NCBI RefSeq assembly: GCF_025490915.1
Contig: NZ_JANQBA010000011.1
Location: 1 to 64,000 of the forward strand
DNA: 64,000 nucleotides
Direction of reading: 5' to 3'
DNA from: Lacticaseibacillus parakribbianus
GTDB lineage: Bacteria; Bacillota; Bacilli; Lactobacillales; Lactobacillaceae
Part shown: one piece after another, positions 50,053 to 58,744 of the stretch
Position numbering within the stretch: the stretch's first letter is position 1
Layout: every line of letters starts with the position of its first letter
Program-made: the position numbers and the translations under genes
Notes under the pieces: generated by a model
Database searches by the model: none
What the model saw: only the letters and a program-made list of their open reading frames with translations
Told to the model about the DNA's origin: nothing

Positions 50053-51678
50053 ATGATGACGTCACAAGAACAGCAACAAGTAACTCAAGATTTGCAGAAC
50101 CGTATTTGGCAAGCAGCCAATGCTTTGCGTAATTCTGGCATGGAAGCCAACGACTATCGTGATTACACGTTAGGGCTTATTTTCTATAAGTACGAGTCTG
50201 ACCGCTTCTTGCGCCAAATCTCTGAAGGGTTAGGCGTTGACTTTACCAATTTAGACGATGCGCAGGCTACGTATGAGGCCGCTTTGCAAGATGACGATGC
50301 CAAGGAAGTCGTTGATTACGTTAAGGATGCAATCGGCTTTATGATTGATCCTGACAAGACGTTTCATCATTTGGTTAAGGACGTGCACGCCGCGACTTTT
50401 CAAACCGCTGACTTGGCGCAAGCCTTGAAGAACCTTGAAGACTCTGATCCTGTATTTGCGGGCTTGTTTGATGATCTTGACCTCAATGCCACCAAGCTTG
50501 GTAGCACCGAACAAGAGCGTAACAGCGTCATCGGTGATGTGATGAGTGCGTTAGACCAAATCAACTTCGCCGCTGATACCGGCCTTGATGTGATGGGTAA
50601 CGCATACGAGTACCTGATCTCCCAGTTTCAAACGGAATCTGCTAAAAAGGCAGGGGAATTTTACACGCCTCAAGCCGTTAGTCGCTTGATGATGCAGATC
50701 GGCATGAAAGGGCGCGAAGACGTTCAAGGGGTTTCCGTGTATGATCCGGCCATGGGGTCAGGGTCACTGCTGTTGAATGCAAAGCGCTACAACTCGCATC
50801 CTGACTCGATTCAATATTTCGGTCAAGAAGTGAAGACCGCGCCTTATAACTTGGCGCGCATGAACATGATGCTTCACGATGTGCCAGTATCTAACCAGCA
50901 TTTGAACCTTGGCAACACGTTGGGTACAGATTGGCCGAGTGATGAACCAACCAACTTTGATATTGTAACTATGAACCCTCCGTACAGCCTGTCATGGAAG
51001 CCAACTAAGGCAATGTCAACTGATCCGCGTTTCCAAGCGTATGACGTAGCGCCTAAGAGCGCCGCCGACTATGCGTTCTTGACGCATGGCTTGTATCACT
51101 TGAAGGCTGACGGGACGATGGCTATTGTTTTGGCTACCGGCGTCTTGTTCCGTGGTGGCGCTGAAGGGCGCATCCGTGAAGCACTGTTGAAGAAGGGCAA
51201 TATTTCGGCAGTGATCGGCATGCCGTCAAATATCTTCCACAACACGGGTATCCCGACGGTTGTTATCGTGCTGAAGAAGCAACGCGACGACAATGACGTG
51301 CTGTTCATCGACGCGTCCAAGCAATTCCGCAAGGCTAAGAACCAAAATGTGATGGGTCCAGAGCATACGGATCTAATCTTGAAGACGCTCGTGGATCGTG
51401 AAGACGTGACCTATAACGAGGACGGGACCGAGTTTAGCCACCTGGTGAAGTTTGAAGATCTGGAAGCCAATGACTTCAATATGAACATCCCAATGTACGT
51501 TGATACGTACCTGCCAGAGGCACCGGTTGACGTCAATGCGCTTGTCTCAGACGTTAATGACGTGCAAGGGCAGATTGTAGACCAGAACAAGCAGCTGCAC
51601 GACTTGTTCGGGCAGTTTGTTGGTGAAGACGCTGCTAAGCAAGCTGAGGTAGATAAGATTCGGGGGTTGTTTGAATGA
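50053..51678 (+). CDS. hsdM: Type I restriction-modification methyltransferase subunit HsdM
   Basis: 541 residues. The N-terminal HsdM_N domain (LQNRIWQAANALRNSG) precedes the N6-adenine methyltransferase: AGEFYTPQAVSRLMMQI, motif I DPAMGSGSLLLNA, motif IV NPPY in VTMNPPYSLSW, and FRGGAEGRIREALLKKGNISAVIGMPSNIFHNTGIPT. It methylates adenine in the target set by HsdS and forms the M2S core of the restriction complex. Stop and hsdS start overlap (ATGA). AT-richer than the surrounding chromosome. Confidence 0.97.
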   Translation: MMTSQEQQQVTQDLQNRIWQAANALRNSGMEANDYRDYTLGLIFYKYESDRFLRQISEGLGVDFTNLDDAQATYEAALQDDDAKEVVDYVKDAIGFMIDPDKTFHHLVKDVHAATFQTADLAQALKNLEDSDPVFAGLFDDLDLNATKLGSTEQERNSVIGDVMSALDQINFAADTGLDVMGNAYEYLISQFQTESAKKAGEFYTPQAVSRLMMQIGMKGREDVQGVSVYDPAMGSGSLLLNAKRYNSHPDSIQYFGQEVKTAPYNLARMNMMLHDVPVSNQHLNLGNTLGTDWPSDEPTNFDIVTMNPPYSLSWKPTKAMSTDPRFQAYDVAPKSAADYAFLTHGLYHLKADGTMAIVLATGVLFRGGAEGRIREALLKKGNISAVIGMPSNIFHNTGIPTVVIVLKKQRDDNDVLFIDASKQFRKAKNQNVMGPEHTDLILKTLVDREDVTYNEDGTEFSHLVKFEDLEANDFNMNIPMYVDTYLPEAPVDVNALVSDVNDVQGQIVDQNKQLHDLFGQFVGEDAAKQAEVDKIRGLFE

Positions 51679-52886
51679 GCTTGAATAATGAAAGCCCGAA
51701 GATGACGCCTGCGGTTCGAGCTGCTGGATTTACCGGTGATTGGGAACAGCGTAAGCTCAGTGGGCTATTTGAAACGCAATCACGGCCGATAAATATGGAA
51801 GCCAATTCGGAATATGAGCTAGTTACCGTTAAGCGTAGAAATGGCGGTGTTGTATCTCGAGGTAAGTTTAAGGGTAATGAAGTCCTTGTCAAATCACAGT
51901 TTGAATTACGATCTGGAGATTTTCTTATTTCGAAACGACAAGTGGTTCATGGCGCAACTGGGATAGTCCCTCGTTCTCTTGATGGTGCTATTGTTTCCAA
52001 CGAGTATCTCGTCCTTCGCGGAAACAGTATGCTGAATACTGATTTTTTTCGGATACTTAGTGAGCGTCCTCAAATGTATTTATTATATTTCTTGAGTTCA
52101 TATGGTATCGATATCGAGAAGTTGGTGTTTAACGTTCGGATGTGGATGAATAAAGAAATTTTGATTCCGTCACTTAACGAACAGTTAAAAAACTGCACTT
52201 TAATTCAGAAGCTAGATGATACTGTTATTTCTCATCAGCATAAACTTTCAGGTTTGCAGCAAGCACGCAGCTGGGCAGAACAGAATTTGTTTCCGACATC
52301 GAATAAAATTACCCCGAAAGTTCGTGTTGATGAATTCGACGGTGCATGGACGAGTACCAATATTGGTGATATTTGTAAAGAGATCAAAGATCGTTCAGCA
52401 AATGGTGAGCTCCTATCTGTAACTCGGCACAATGGTGTGGTACGTTTCTCTGAGACTGGTCGTAAGGATAATTCCAGCAATGACAAGTCTAACTATAAGT
52501 GGGTTTCTAAAGGTGATTTAGTTTATAACTCAATGCGGATGTGGCAAGGTGCCAGTGGCTTGTCGAAGTATGATGGTATCGTAAGTCCAGCTTATACGGT
52601 AGTTAAGTTAGAGCCGACTGTTGACGGGAACTTTATCAGTCTCTTATTTAAGAATGATCCGCTGGTGTTTATCTTTCGGCGTCATTCAAAGGGGCTCACC
52701 TCTGACACTTGGAATCTGAAGTATCCAGAATTGTCAAAAATTCGCATCAGCTATCCGTCATTGGCTGAGCAGCAGGCTATTGCCAAGGTCTTCACTACAA
52801 TCGATGCTCGTATCAAGTCAGAACAACAACTCATCGCAGATCTCCAAGAGGTTAAGCGTTGGGCGCTGGATAACATGTTCGTATAA
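51675..52886 (+). CDS. hsdS: Type I specificity subunit HsdS
   Basis: 403 residues, start overlaps the hsdM stop by 4 bp. Two target-recognition domains are visible: 10-165 beginning FTGDWEQRKLSGLFE, and 220-365 beginning DGAWTSTNIGDICKE. Conserved helical spacers follow each: NEQLKNCTLIQKLDDTVISHQHKLSGLQQARSW and AEQQAIAKVFTTIDARIKSEQQL. It sets the bipartite DNA site of the complex. Only one hsdS is in view and no inverted partner for phase-variable shuffling is seen. Confidence 0.95.
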   Translation: MSLNNESPKMTPAVRAAGFTGDWEQRKLSGLFETQSRPINMEANSEYELVTVKRRNGGVVSRGKFKGNEVLVKSQFELRSGDFLISKRQVVHGATGIVPRSLDGAIVSNEYLVLRGNSMLNTDFFRILSERPQMYLLYFLSSYGIDIEKLVFNVRMWMNKEILIPSLNEQLKNCTLIQKLDDTVISHQHKLSGLQQARSWAEQNLFPTSNKITPKVRVDEFDGAWTSTNIGDICKEIKDRSANGELLSVTRHNGVVRFSETGRKDNSSNDKSNYKWVSKGDLVYNSMRMWQGASGLSKYDGIVSPAYTVVKLEPTVDGNFISLLFKNDPLVFIFRRHSKGLTSDTWNLKYPELSKIRISYPSLAEQQAIAKVFTTIDARIKSEQQLIADLQEVKRWALDNMFV

Positions 52887-52897
52887 TAGGAGAGAAG

Positions 52898-53267
52898 ATG
52901 ATTGCCGTGGGAAACCCATTGCAGAATTTGCCAAAGTCCATGTCAGGACGAATCTTAAAAGTCATTACCATCGAAAAGACGGGCGCTGATGCGTATCGGC
53001 TGTCTTATCTTGATGATGATCTCAAGACTCAACGGGCCAATGTTCCGTCTCCTTTGAAGCCGTGGGCACGTCATATTTATCAGATGAGCACTGGTTATTG
53101 GACGCGTTGAATTTGGCGTTCGGCCTACTGATGGGTTTACCTATGCTGAGCAGCTCTTGACCGACCAGGAATTGCAACTGGCAACAGAGAATTGGAATCA
53201 GTTGCCGGAACGCCAACGACTTGATCTTCTTGTTCAGTTGTGGTCGAAAGAATCCGAATCACACTAA
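52898..53267 (+). pseudogene. Decayed small gene between hsdS and hsdR (two frameshifts)
   Basis: AGGAGAG before ATG 52898 starts a frame MIAVGNPLQNLPKSMSGRIL, AYRLSYLDDDLKTQRANVPSP. Near 53053 the frame continues only if one T is restored in a T run, giving FEAVGTSYLSDEHWLLDALNLAFG; near 53115 another shift restores VRPTDGFTYAEQLL, TDQELQLATENWNQLPERQR to a stop at 53267. An intact version would have about 120 residues. I do not recognise the family; it may be an accessory of type I loci in lactobacilli. Confidence 0.7.
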
Positions 53268-53285
53268 TTAAAAGTGAGGCACTGT

Positions 53286-56200
53286 ATGTCTGTCTATTTC
53301 AAAGATGAGGTTGGCGCTGAAGCCATTCTTGAAGAAAATCTAATCGACCAACTGGTCAAGGACACTAAGTCCAATATCGGTCAGTGGGTTTATCGTGGCG
53401 ACATTACCACCGATAATGAACTGTGGGACAATTTACGCCAGAAGCTCGATGCCACTAACAAGGATGTTTTACTCGGCAAAAAGCTTACTGATAATGAGTT
53501 TGCCCAGGTGAAGACGTTCCTATCGTTCAACTCAGCCTATGATGCGGCTACATGGCTTCAAGGCGAAAACGGCGTGGCCCATATTCCTTACCAACCATCA
53601 GATGCCAGTCGCAAGCGGCAATCCTTGGTGGCTTTTGTGGCGCGTGATATTGCCGGTGGAACGTCTTGCTACGAGATCATCAACCAGTATATTTCCAATA
53701 AGTCGAAGGCGGTTGGTGAGGATGCCAATGACCGGCGGTTTGATGTCACGCTGCTGATCAACGGCATTCCGATGATTCACATTGAGTTGAAGACACAAAA
53801 TCATCCCTACATGGATGCTTACCGTCAGCTCGAGAAGTACACGCGTGAAGGCCATTTCCATGGGTTGTTTAGTTGCGTGCAGATGTTTGTTGTCTCAAAC
53901 GGTAGCAACACACGGTATTTCGCACCAGCTGCTGCGACAGACTTTGACGGACGTTTCTTGATTCGCTGGTCTGATGATAAGAACCGGCCAGTGGAGAATC
54001 TTCAGACGTTTGCAGAGGATGTTTTGACGATTCCAATGGGTCATAAGATGGTAGCTCATTTCACCGTCATTGACTACGCCCACAAACGCTTGATGCTGAT
54101 GCGCCCTTATCAGATCCATGCCCTAGAGGCTGTCTTTGAGGCGGCGAAGCACCGTAAGTCTGGGTTTGTGTGGCATACAACTGGTTCTGGCAAGACCATT
54201 ACAGCCTACAAGGTCGCCCAGCGCTTATTGTGGATTCCATCGGTCAATCACACGGTTTATATCGTTGATCGCGTTGACTTGGATGACCAAGCGACGGATG
54301 CGTTCCAGTCTTACGCCAAATTTGAGAACTTCTCAGTGGAAGGTACGGACAACTCTGGCCAATTGATCGATGCCCTGCATGAGCAGAAGCAAACGGCCAT
54401 TATCACCACGGCGCAAAAGCTTGGCAAGTTGATCGATTACTATAAGAAACGATACGGGGATCAAGATCCTAAGCACTTGCATGGCTTGCGCCTTGAGATG
54501 ATTGTCGATGAGTGTCATCGGTCAATTTCCGCGGAACAGATGGCCTACATTAAGGAATTCTTCCCGCAAAGTGACTGGTACGGGTTTACCGGGACGCCGA
54601 TCTTCGATGAAAACAAGAAGAACGTAAAGGGACAATTGCCTGATACCACCGAAAAGCAGTTCGGTGAAGTCCTATCGACGTATAACATCCAAGATGCGTT
54701 GAGGGATGGCAGCGTGTTGGACTTCCAGCCAGACTATCAGCGGCCATTTGAAGACTATGATCTGGATGCGGCGGTCGCGGCAGCCAGTGGGAAAACGCAA
54801 GCTGAACTGACTGATATGGACCCGATGAAAAAGGAATCCTTGTTGCCATCTGAATATTTTGACGACGAAAAGCATTTGGATAGCGTCATCGATTATATTC
54901 TGAACAAGTCTAGCCAAAAGCTTGGTTTCCAGCGTGGGTCCGGCAATACGTTTGAAGGGATTCTGACCACCGGGACGATTCCTCGGGCAATCGCGTATTA
55001 TAAACGGTTCAAGGAAGCCTTGCAGAACCCTGATGCCATGAAGAAGCGCATTAAGCTGATGGCACCGGATGGATTTCCAAAGATTGCGCTGACATACTCC
55101 GCAGCGGATAACAATAAGACCGGTGATGTTGAACGGGCCGAAGACTTGTATGCCGCAATTGATGACTACAACGAGATGTTTGGGACCACTTTCCAGCACG
55201 ACCAAAAAGGCATTGCATCATACAATTCCGATTTGTCAAAACGCCTGTCTCGTAAGGAATCTAAGTATACGTCGCGCTCTGAACAATTGGACTTGGTCAT
55301 TGTTGCGCGGCGATTACTAACGGGATTTGATGCACCAATTCTGTCAACGTTATACGTTGATCGGCCAGTGATGAGCGCAGCAGAGTTGATCCAGTCGTTC
55401 TCGCGGACAAACCGAACGTTTGATGATCGCGACAAGCCGCACGGCCAAATTGTGACGTTCCAATCACCAGTAACGTATCGACACGCGGTAAACGCCGCTA
55501 TTACGTTGTATGCCCATGGTGGTGAATCAGTGGCTTTGGCACCAGAATGGAAGCCCGCGCGCATTAAGCTACATGATGCGGTAGCTAAACTCAAACAAGT
55601 GGCGCCTGAGTGGAACACCGTGACCGAAGAATCTACAGTCACTGAGCAAACGGACTTTGTGAAGGCATTCCAATCGTTTGCCAAGGCTTACCAGGATGCC
55701 AAATTCTATGCGGAGTTCGATGCTGACCAGGTCAAAGAACAGTTCGGCATTGATGACAATTTCTTTGACGAGTATAACGGCAATTATCAAAATGTGTTGG
55801 AGCACTTGAAGTCGCGTGTGACCGATGATGGCGACTCCGATGATGTCCGCAAACTGGTAGAGTTGGACTTTGAGCTGTCGCTATATCGTTCTGATATTAT
55901 CGACTACAATTACATCATGCGATTGATCGCTGCGTATTCTGATGAAGTGGACGACTTAACCGATGCTCAGCAAGACAAGCGTGCCGCTGAAATTGCTGAC
56001 GCAATCGACAAGATGTCCAAGGATAATCCAAAGATTGCAGCCATCATTAATGATTTGTGGGGTGCAGTTGACGCCGGTGATTTGCATTCAGCGGATTTGA
56101 TGAATCGCTTTAATGAGGAAGTCGGTGACAAGCTTCATGAAGCGCTTGATGGTTTCTCTGATAAGTGGCAAATTGATAGTGATAAGTTGGCCTATACGGC

Positions 56201-56396
56201 GCGTCACTTCGATCCTAAAGCCGATAAGGTACAAGAGCAGCCGGGCTACCCGGAATTAAAGGGTTCATTTTCGATTGATCAATACTTGGAACATGGTGGC
56301 AAGAAGGAACATTTCCCGTTCAAGTATGCGAAAAACTTTAACCAAGATCTAGCGTCAACGTTGCGTGAAGACGTGGCACCTTTAATTTACTTTTAA
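53286..56396 (+). CDS. hsdR: Type I restriction endonuclease subunit HsdR
   Basis: 1036 residues from ATG 53286; earlier codons precede the GTGAGGC site. The N-terminal nuclease has RRFDVTLLINGIPMIHIELK (D and E-x-K). The SF2 translocase has Walker A VWHTTGSGKTITAYK, II IVDECHRS, III GFTGTPI, and VI SFSRTNRTFDD near residue 710. The HsdR-C helical end follows. It restricts unmethylated DNA after ATP-driven translocation. Complete, so with hsdM and hsdS the system appears functional. A terminator follows. Confidence 0.96.
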   Translation: MSVYFKDEVGAEAILEENLIDQLVKDTKSNIGQWVYRGDITTDNELWDNLRQKLDATNKDVLLGKKLTDNEFAQVKTFLSFNSAYDAATWLQGENGVAHIPYQPSDASRKRQSLVAFVARDIAGGTSCYEIINQYISNKSKAVGEDANDRRFDVTLLINGIPMIHIELKTQNHPYMDAYRQLEKYTREGHFHGLFSCVQMFVVSNGSNTRYFAPAAATDFDGRFLIRWSDDKNRPVENLQTFAEDVLTIPMGHKMVAHFTVIDYAHKRLMLMRPYQIHALEAVFEAAKHRKSGFVWHTTGSGKTITAYKVAQRLLWIPSVNHTVYIVDRVDLDDQATDAFQSYAKFENFSVEGTDNSGQLIDALHEQKQTAIITTAQKLGKLIDYYKKRYGDQDPKHLHGLRLEMIVDECHRSISAEQMAYIKEFFPQSDWYGFTGTPIFDENKKNVKGQLPDTTEKQFGEVLSTYNIQDALRDGSVLDFQPDYQRPFEDYDLDAAVAAASGKTQAELTDMDPMKKESLLPSEYFDDEKHLDSVIDYILNKSSQKLGFQRGSGNTFEGILTTGTIPRAIAYYKRFKEALQNPDAMKKRIKLMAPDGFPKIALTYSAADNNKTGDVERAEDLYAAIDDYNEMFGTTFQHDQKGIASYNSDLSKRLSRKESKYTSRSEQLDLVIVARRLLTGFDAPILSTLYVDRPVMSAAELIQSFSRTNRTFDDRDKPHGQIVTFQSPVTYRHAVNAAITLYAHGGESVALAPEWKPARIKLHDAVAKLKQVAPEWNTVTEESTVTEQTDFVKAFQSFAKAYQDAKFYAEFDADQVKEQFGIDDNFFDEYNGNYQNVLEHLKSRVTDDGDSDDVRKLVELDFELSLYRSDIIDYNYIMRLIAAYSDEVDDLTDAQQDKRAAEIADAIDKMSKDNPKIAAIINDLWGAVDAGDLHSADLMNRFNEEVGDKLHEALDGFSDKWQIDSDKLAYTARHFDPKADKVQEQPGYPELKGSFSIDQYLEHGGKKEHFPFKYAKNFNQDLASTLREDVAPLIYF

Positions 56397-56400
56397 AGAC

Positions 56401-56437
56401 AAAGGCATCTCCAACTAAAGCGTAGGGGATGCCTTTT
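56401..56437 (+). terminator. Terminator of the type I RM operon
   Basis: AAAGGCATC at 56401 pairs with GATGCCTTT, followed by a T run. Confidence 0.85.
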
Positions 56438-56526
56438 TATCTTGAAATACTGAAGGGGGACATTGCAATCATCCACTTCTACCAAGTTTTCGTTCACCCA
56501 CGTCAGAAAGCTGTCCACTTAGAATA

Positions 56527-56754
56527 CTATTCAGGCCATTCAAAAACATCCATGAATCGGCATCGTCTAGAATGCCATTGTGTGGACGTTGGAATTCTTA
56601 ATTTCCACTTTCCCCTCTCGTTTAAATTAATGGTCAAGCCATTAATCAGTTTCACACCAATATTCACCAGTTCATCATTTGTCGCCCGTTCATCTGTTGT
56701 CCAGATTCTATCAATCAGCGCTCCCGCCACTGTGGAGTACTCGTATGCGCTCAT
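56527..56754 (-). CDS. 75-residue hypothetical protein
   Basis: ATG at 56754 overlaps the stop of a short upstream frame (CAATGA). The product MSAYEYSTVAGALIDRIWTT continues DERATNDELVNIGVKLINGL, ending with a basic Trp-containing part and DVFEWPE. No clear family; no ribosome binding site of its own, but translational coupling is possible. It may be an element-borne remnant. Confidence 0.4.
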   Translation of the reverse strand: MSAYEYSTVAGALIDRIWTTDERATNDELVNIGVKLINGLTINLNERGKWKLRIPTSTQWHSRRCRFMDVFEWPE

Positions 56755-56870
56755 TGTGATTTCCATGTAGTAATTCGCAATTCGACACTGTACATGTTAT
56801 TAATCATTGCGGTCTCCAATCCTGTAATGTTCTCGTATTGACCGTTCGCGTCAATCACATTAAGATCCTG
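56751..56870 (-). pseudogene. Remnant of a coupled upstream frame
   Basis: Reads VIDANGQYENITGLETAMIN followed by NMYSVELRITTWKSQ to a stop at 56751, and is interrupted upstream by TAA at 56873-56871, with LKAEL before the stop. This looks like the C-terminal part of a decayed gene. The remaining 56871-57046 has no gene I can support beyond GC-rich inverted sequence at 56980-57040. Confidence 0.35.
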
Positions 56871-57046
56871 TTACAGTTCAGCTTTCAGTTTCAAAACGCG
56901 TCCTACAAACCGTCTGTATATGGTGAGAGCGAAAGTTCTCACAGGCCTTCCGGAAGGGTCTTGAAACGTATCGCCGCCGCGCGCGGCGTGCAGCGCGAAA
57001 GCCGCTAGCGCGAGCGGCGGCGGTCGGCGTTAGCCGGCCGCCACAA

Positions 57047-57083
57047 GCCCCCGGTCTCTAATAGGGGGGCAAATATTAGAGAC
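57047..57083 (+). other. oriT/nic-like site upstream of the relaxase gene
   Basis: GCCCCC (57047-57052) and GGGGGGC (57064-57070) flank GGTCTCTAATA, giving the C-tract/TAA/G-tract hairpin seen at oriT of Tn916 and ICEBs1-type elements. An overlapping perfect inverted repeat GTCTCTAATA (57054-57063)/TATTAGAGAC follows. It lies 100 bp before the MobT-like gene. Confidence 0.7.
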
Positions 57084-57179
57084 AAAATACACGTAAGTAG
57101 GACGAAAGCGCCGGTGGCAAGCCACTTTGCGTAGGCAGATAGGTGGCTTTGCTGTCAGGTTGCTTCGAAAGGAGCTAAC

Positions 57180-58460
57180 ATGCTGAAAGATTTGAACTTA
57201 GTCGGCGGGATGACGAATACCGACTGGCTAAACCAGTTTCATGATGAGATGCGCATGCACAAGATTACTCAGGGTCAATTAGCGAAGACGGCTGATTATA
57301 GTCGGTCGCATTTGAACCAGTTGCTGACAGGGAAGAGTCCGATTAACAAGCAAGCGCGATTGCGATTGACGTTGGCACTGCGATCGCTGACCGGTCAGAA
57401 CAATATTGACGTCTGTATTGATTATTTGGGCGTCACCTTCAAGTCACACGACTATGAAGAGCTGGTGACGGAGTTGTTCCAGCTCAACCTCAATCACTTC
57501 AGTCTTAAGGAAGGCGCGCGCTATGGTTACAGTGCGACCTTCAAATGTGGCGAAATCGACGTGTTGCTGTCGCCATATCAAGATGTAAATGCAGACGGTT
57601 ATGATCCTAGTGAGGATAGTGGCACGATGATTGAGTTGAAAGGTCAAGGCTGCCGCTACGTTGAATCGTACTTGCGCCAGCAGGATCGCACCTGGTACGA
57701 CTTCCTAGAGACGTGCATTGCGCTTGACGGTCATTTCACCCGAGTTGACCTCGCCATCAATGATCGCAATGGCTTGCTTGACGTACCAACCTTGATTGAG
57801 AAGTGTGACCGTGATGAATTCACCTCACGTTTTCATGGTTTCCGAGATAATCGCACCAAGCAGTGGAAGGTATCGGGCAGAACCTTGTATCTGGGGTCGC
57901 CGCAAAGTGAAGTGTACTTCTGTATTTACGACAAGGCCTTTGAGCAACACCAGAAGCACCCTGAGATTGCGATTGAAGATCAGCCGATACGGACACGCTT
58001 TGAAGTCCGGTTACGTCGCAAACGCGCCGCTGCGGCAATTAAGAATTTGTTGGCAGAGCATGATCCAGAGAAAGTTGTGTTCGGCATCATCAATCGCTAC
58101 CTGCGTTTTTTGACGCCGAGTCACAAAGCGAAGAGTCAGTGGGCGACAGATCCGCGCTGGGATGCTTTCATCGGCAATTATCGCGACAAGCTGCGACTTT
58201 CTACCAATCCTGAACCATTGAGTTACGCGCACATTACCCGTTGGCTCAAGAAGCAGGTCGCGCCGTCGCTGAAGATGTTGCAGCTGATTGATCAATACAA
58301 TGGCACTACTGAGCTGAAGGCGATTATTGACGGCGGCAAGCTGACGCAGCGCCACTGGGACTTGATTCACCACTATCAGCACCACCGTAATGGCGTTTTG
58401 ACGGATGCAGAAACAAGTGAGACATCAAAAAAGAGCGACTATGCCGACCAAAGCAAGTAG
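57180..58460 (+). CDS. MobT-type relaxase / replication initiation factor (Rep_trans family)
   Basis: 426 residues, AAAGGAG before the ATG. A helix-turn-helix (about 18-66: QGQLAKTADYSRSHLNQLLTGKSPIN) precedes a Rep_trans-type domain: IDYLGVTFKSHDYEEL, IELKGQGCRYVESYL, HFTRVDLAINDRNGLLD, and YFCIYDKAFEQ with the probable nicking Tyr. RTRFEVRLRR is also characteristic. Related proteins (Tn916 Orf20) nick oriT and start rolling-circle transfer of mobilisable elements. It is upstream of the excisionase and integrase genes, as expected for an integrative mobilisable element. Confidence 0.9.
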   Translation: MLKDLNLVGGMTNTDWLNQFHDEMRMHKITQGQLAKTADYSRSHLNQLLTGKSPINKQARLRLTLALRSLTGQNNIDVCIDYLGVTFKSHDYEELVTELFQLNLNHFSLKEGARYGYSATFKCGEIDVLLSPYQDVNADGYDPSEDSGTMIELKGQGCRYVESYLRQQDRTWYDFLETCIALDGHFTRVDLAINDRNGLLDVPTLIEKCDRDEFTSRFHGFRDNRTKQWKVSGRTLYLGSPQSEVYFCIYDKAFEQHQKHPEIAIEDQPIRTRFEVRLRRKRAAAAIKNLLAEHDPEKVVFGIINRYLRFLTPSHKAKSQWATDPRWDAFIGNYRDKLRLSTNPEPLSYAHITRWLKKQVAPSLKMLQLIDQYNGTTELKAIIDGGKLTQRHWDLIHHYQHHRNGVLTDAETSETSKKSDYADQSK

Positions 58461-58537
58461 TCACCCTTCACAGATAAGATTTGGGTCCTATCTGGTTTGA
58501 TTATCTCACTTCAATCAATGAGAAGGAAGTGACGTAA

Positions 58538-58744
58538 TTGGATAAGAGTTTTGTCTGCTATCAAGATCTGATGGCATTAGGGTTTAAGCAGCACACCGCG
58601 CGCGATATCATTAGACAAGCGAAGCAAAGGATGGTACAAAAGGGGTATCCCTTGTATCTCAACCGAAACTTAGGGCGCGTGCCGCGTTCTGTCGTTGAGT
58701 CCATTCTCGGATCACCGATGAATGGAGCTGTTGAGAATGAGTAA
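58538..58744 (+). CDS. DUF3173 small protein, excisionase-like
   Basis: 68 residues from a TTG at 58538 after AAGGAAGTGACG. The domain MDKSFVCYQDLMALGFKQHT, ARDIIRQAKQRMVQKGYPLY, LGRVPRSVVESILG is the DUF3173 fold that occurs between relaxase and integrase genes of Tn916-like and IME elements and acts as excisionase/directionality factor in some. It overlaps the integrase start. Confidence 0.85.
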   Translation: MDKSFVCYQDLMALGFKQHTARDIIRQAKQRMVQKGYPLYLNRNLGRVPRSVVESILGSPMNGAVENE

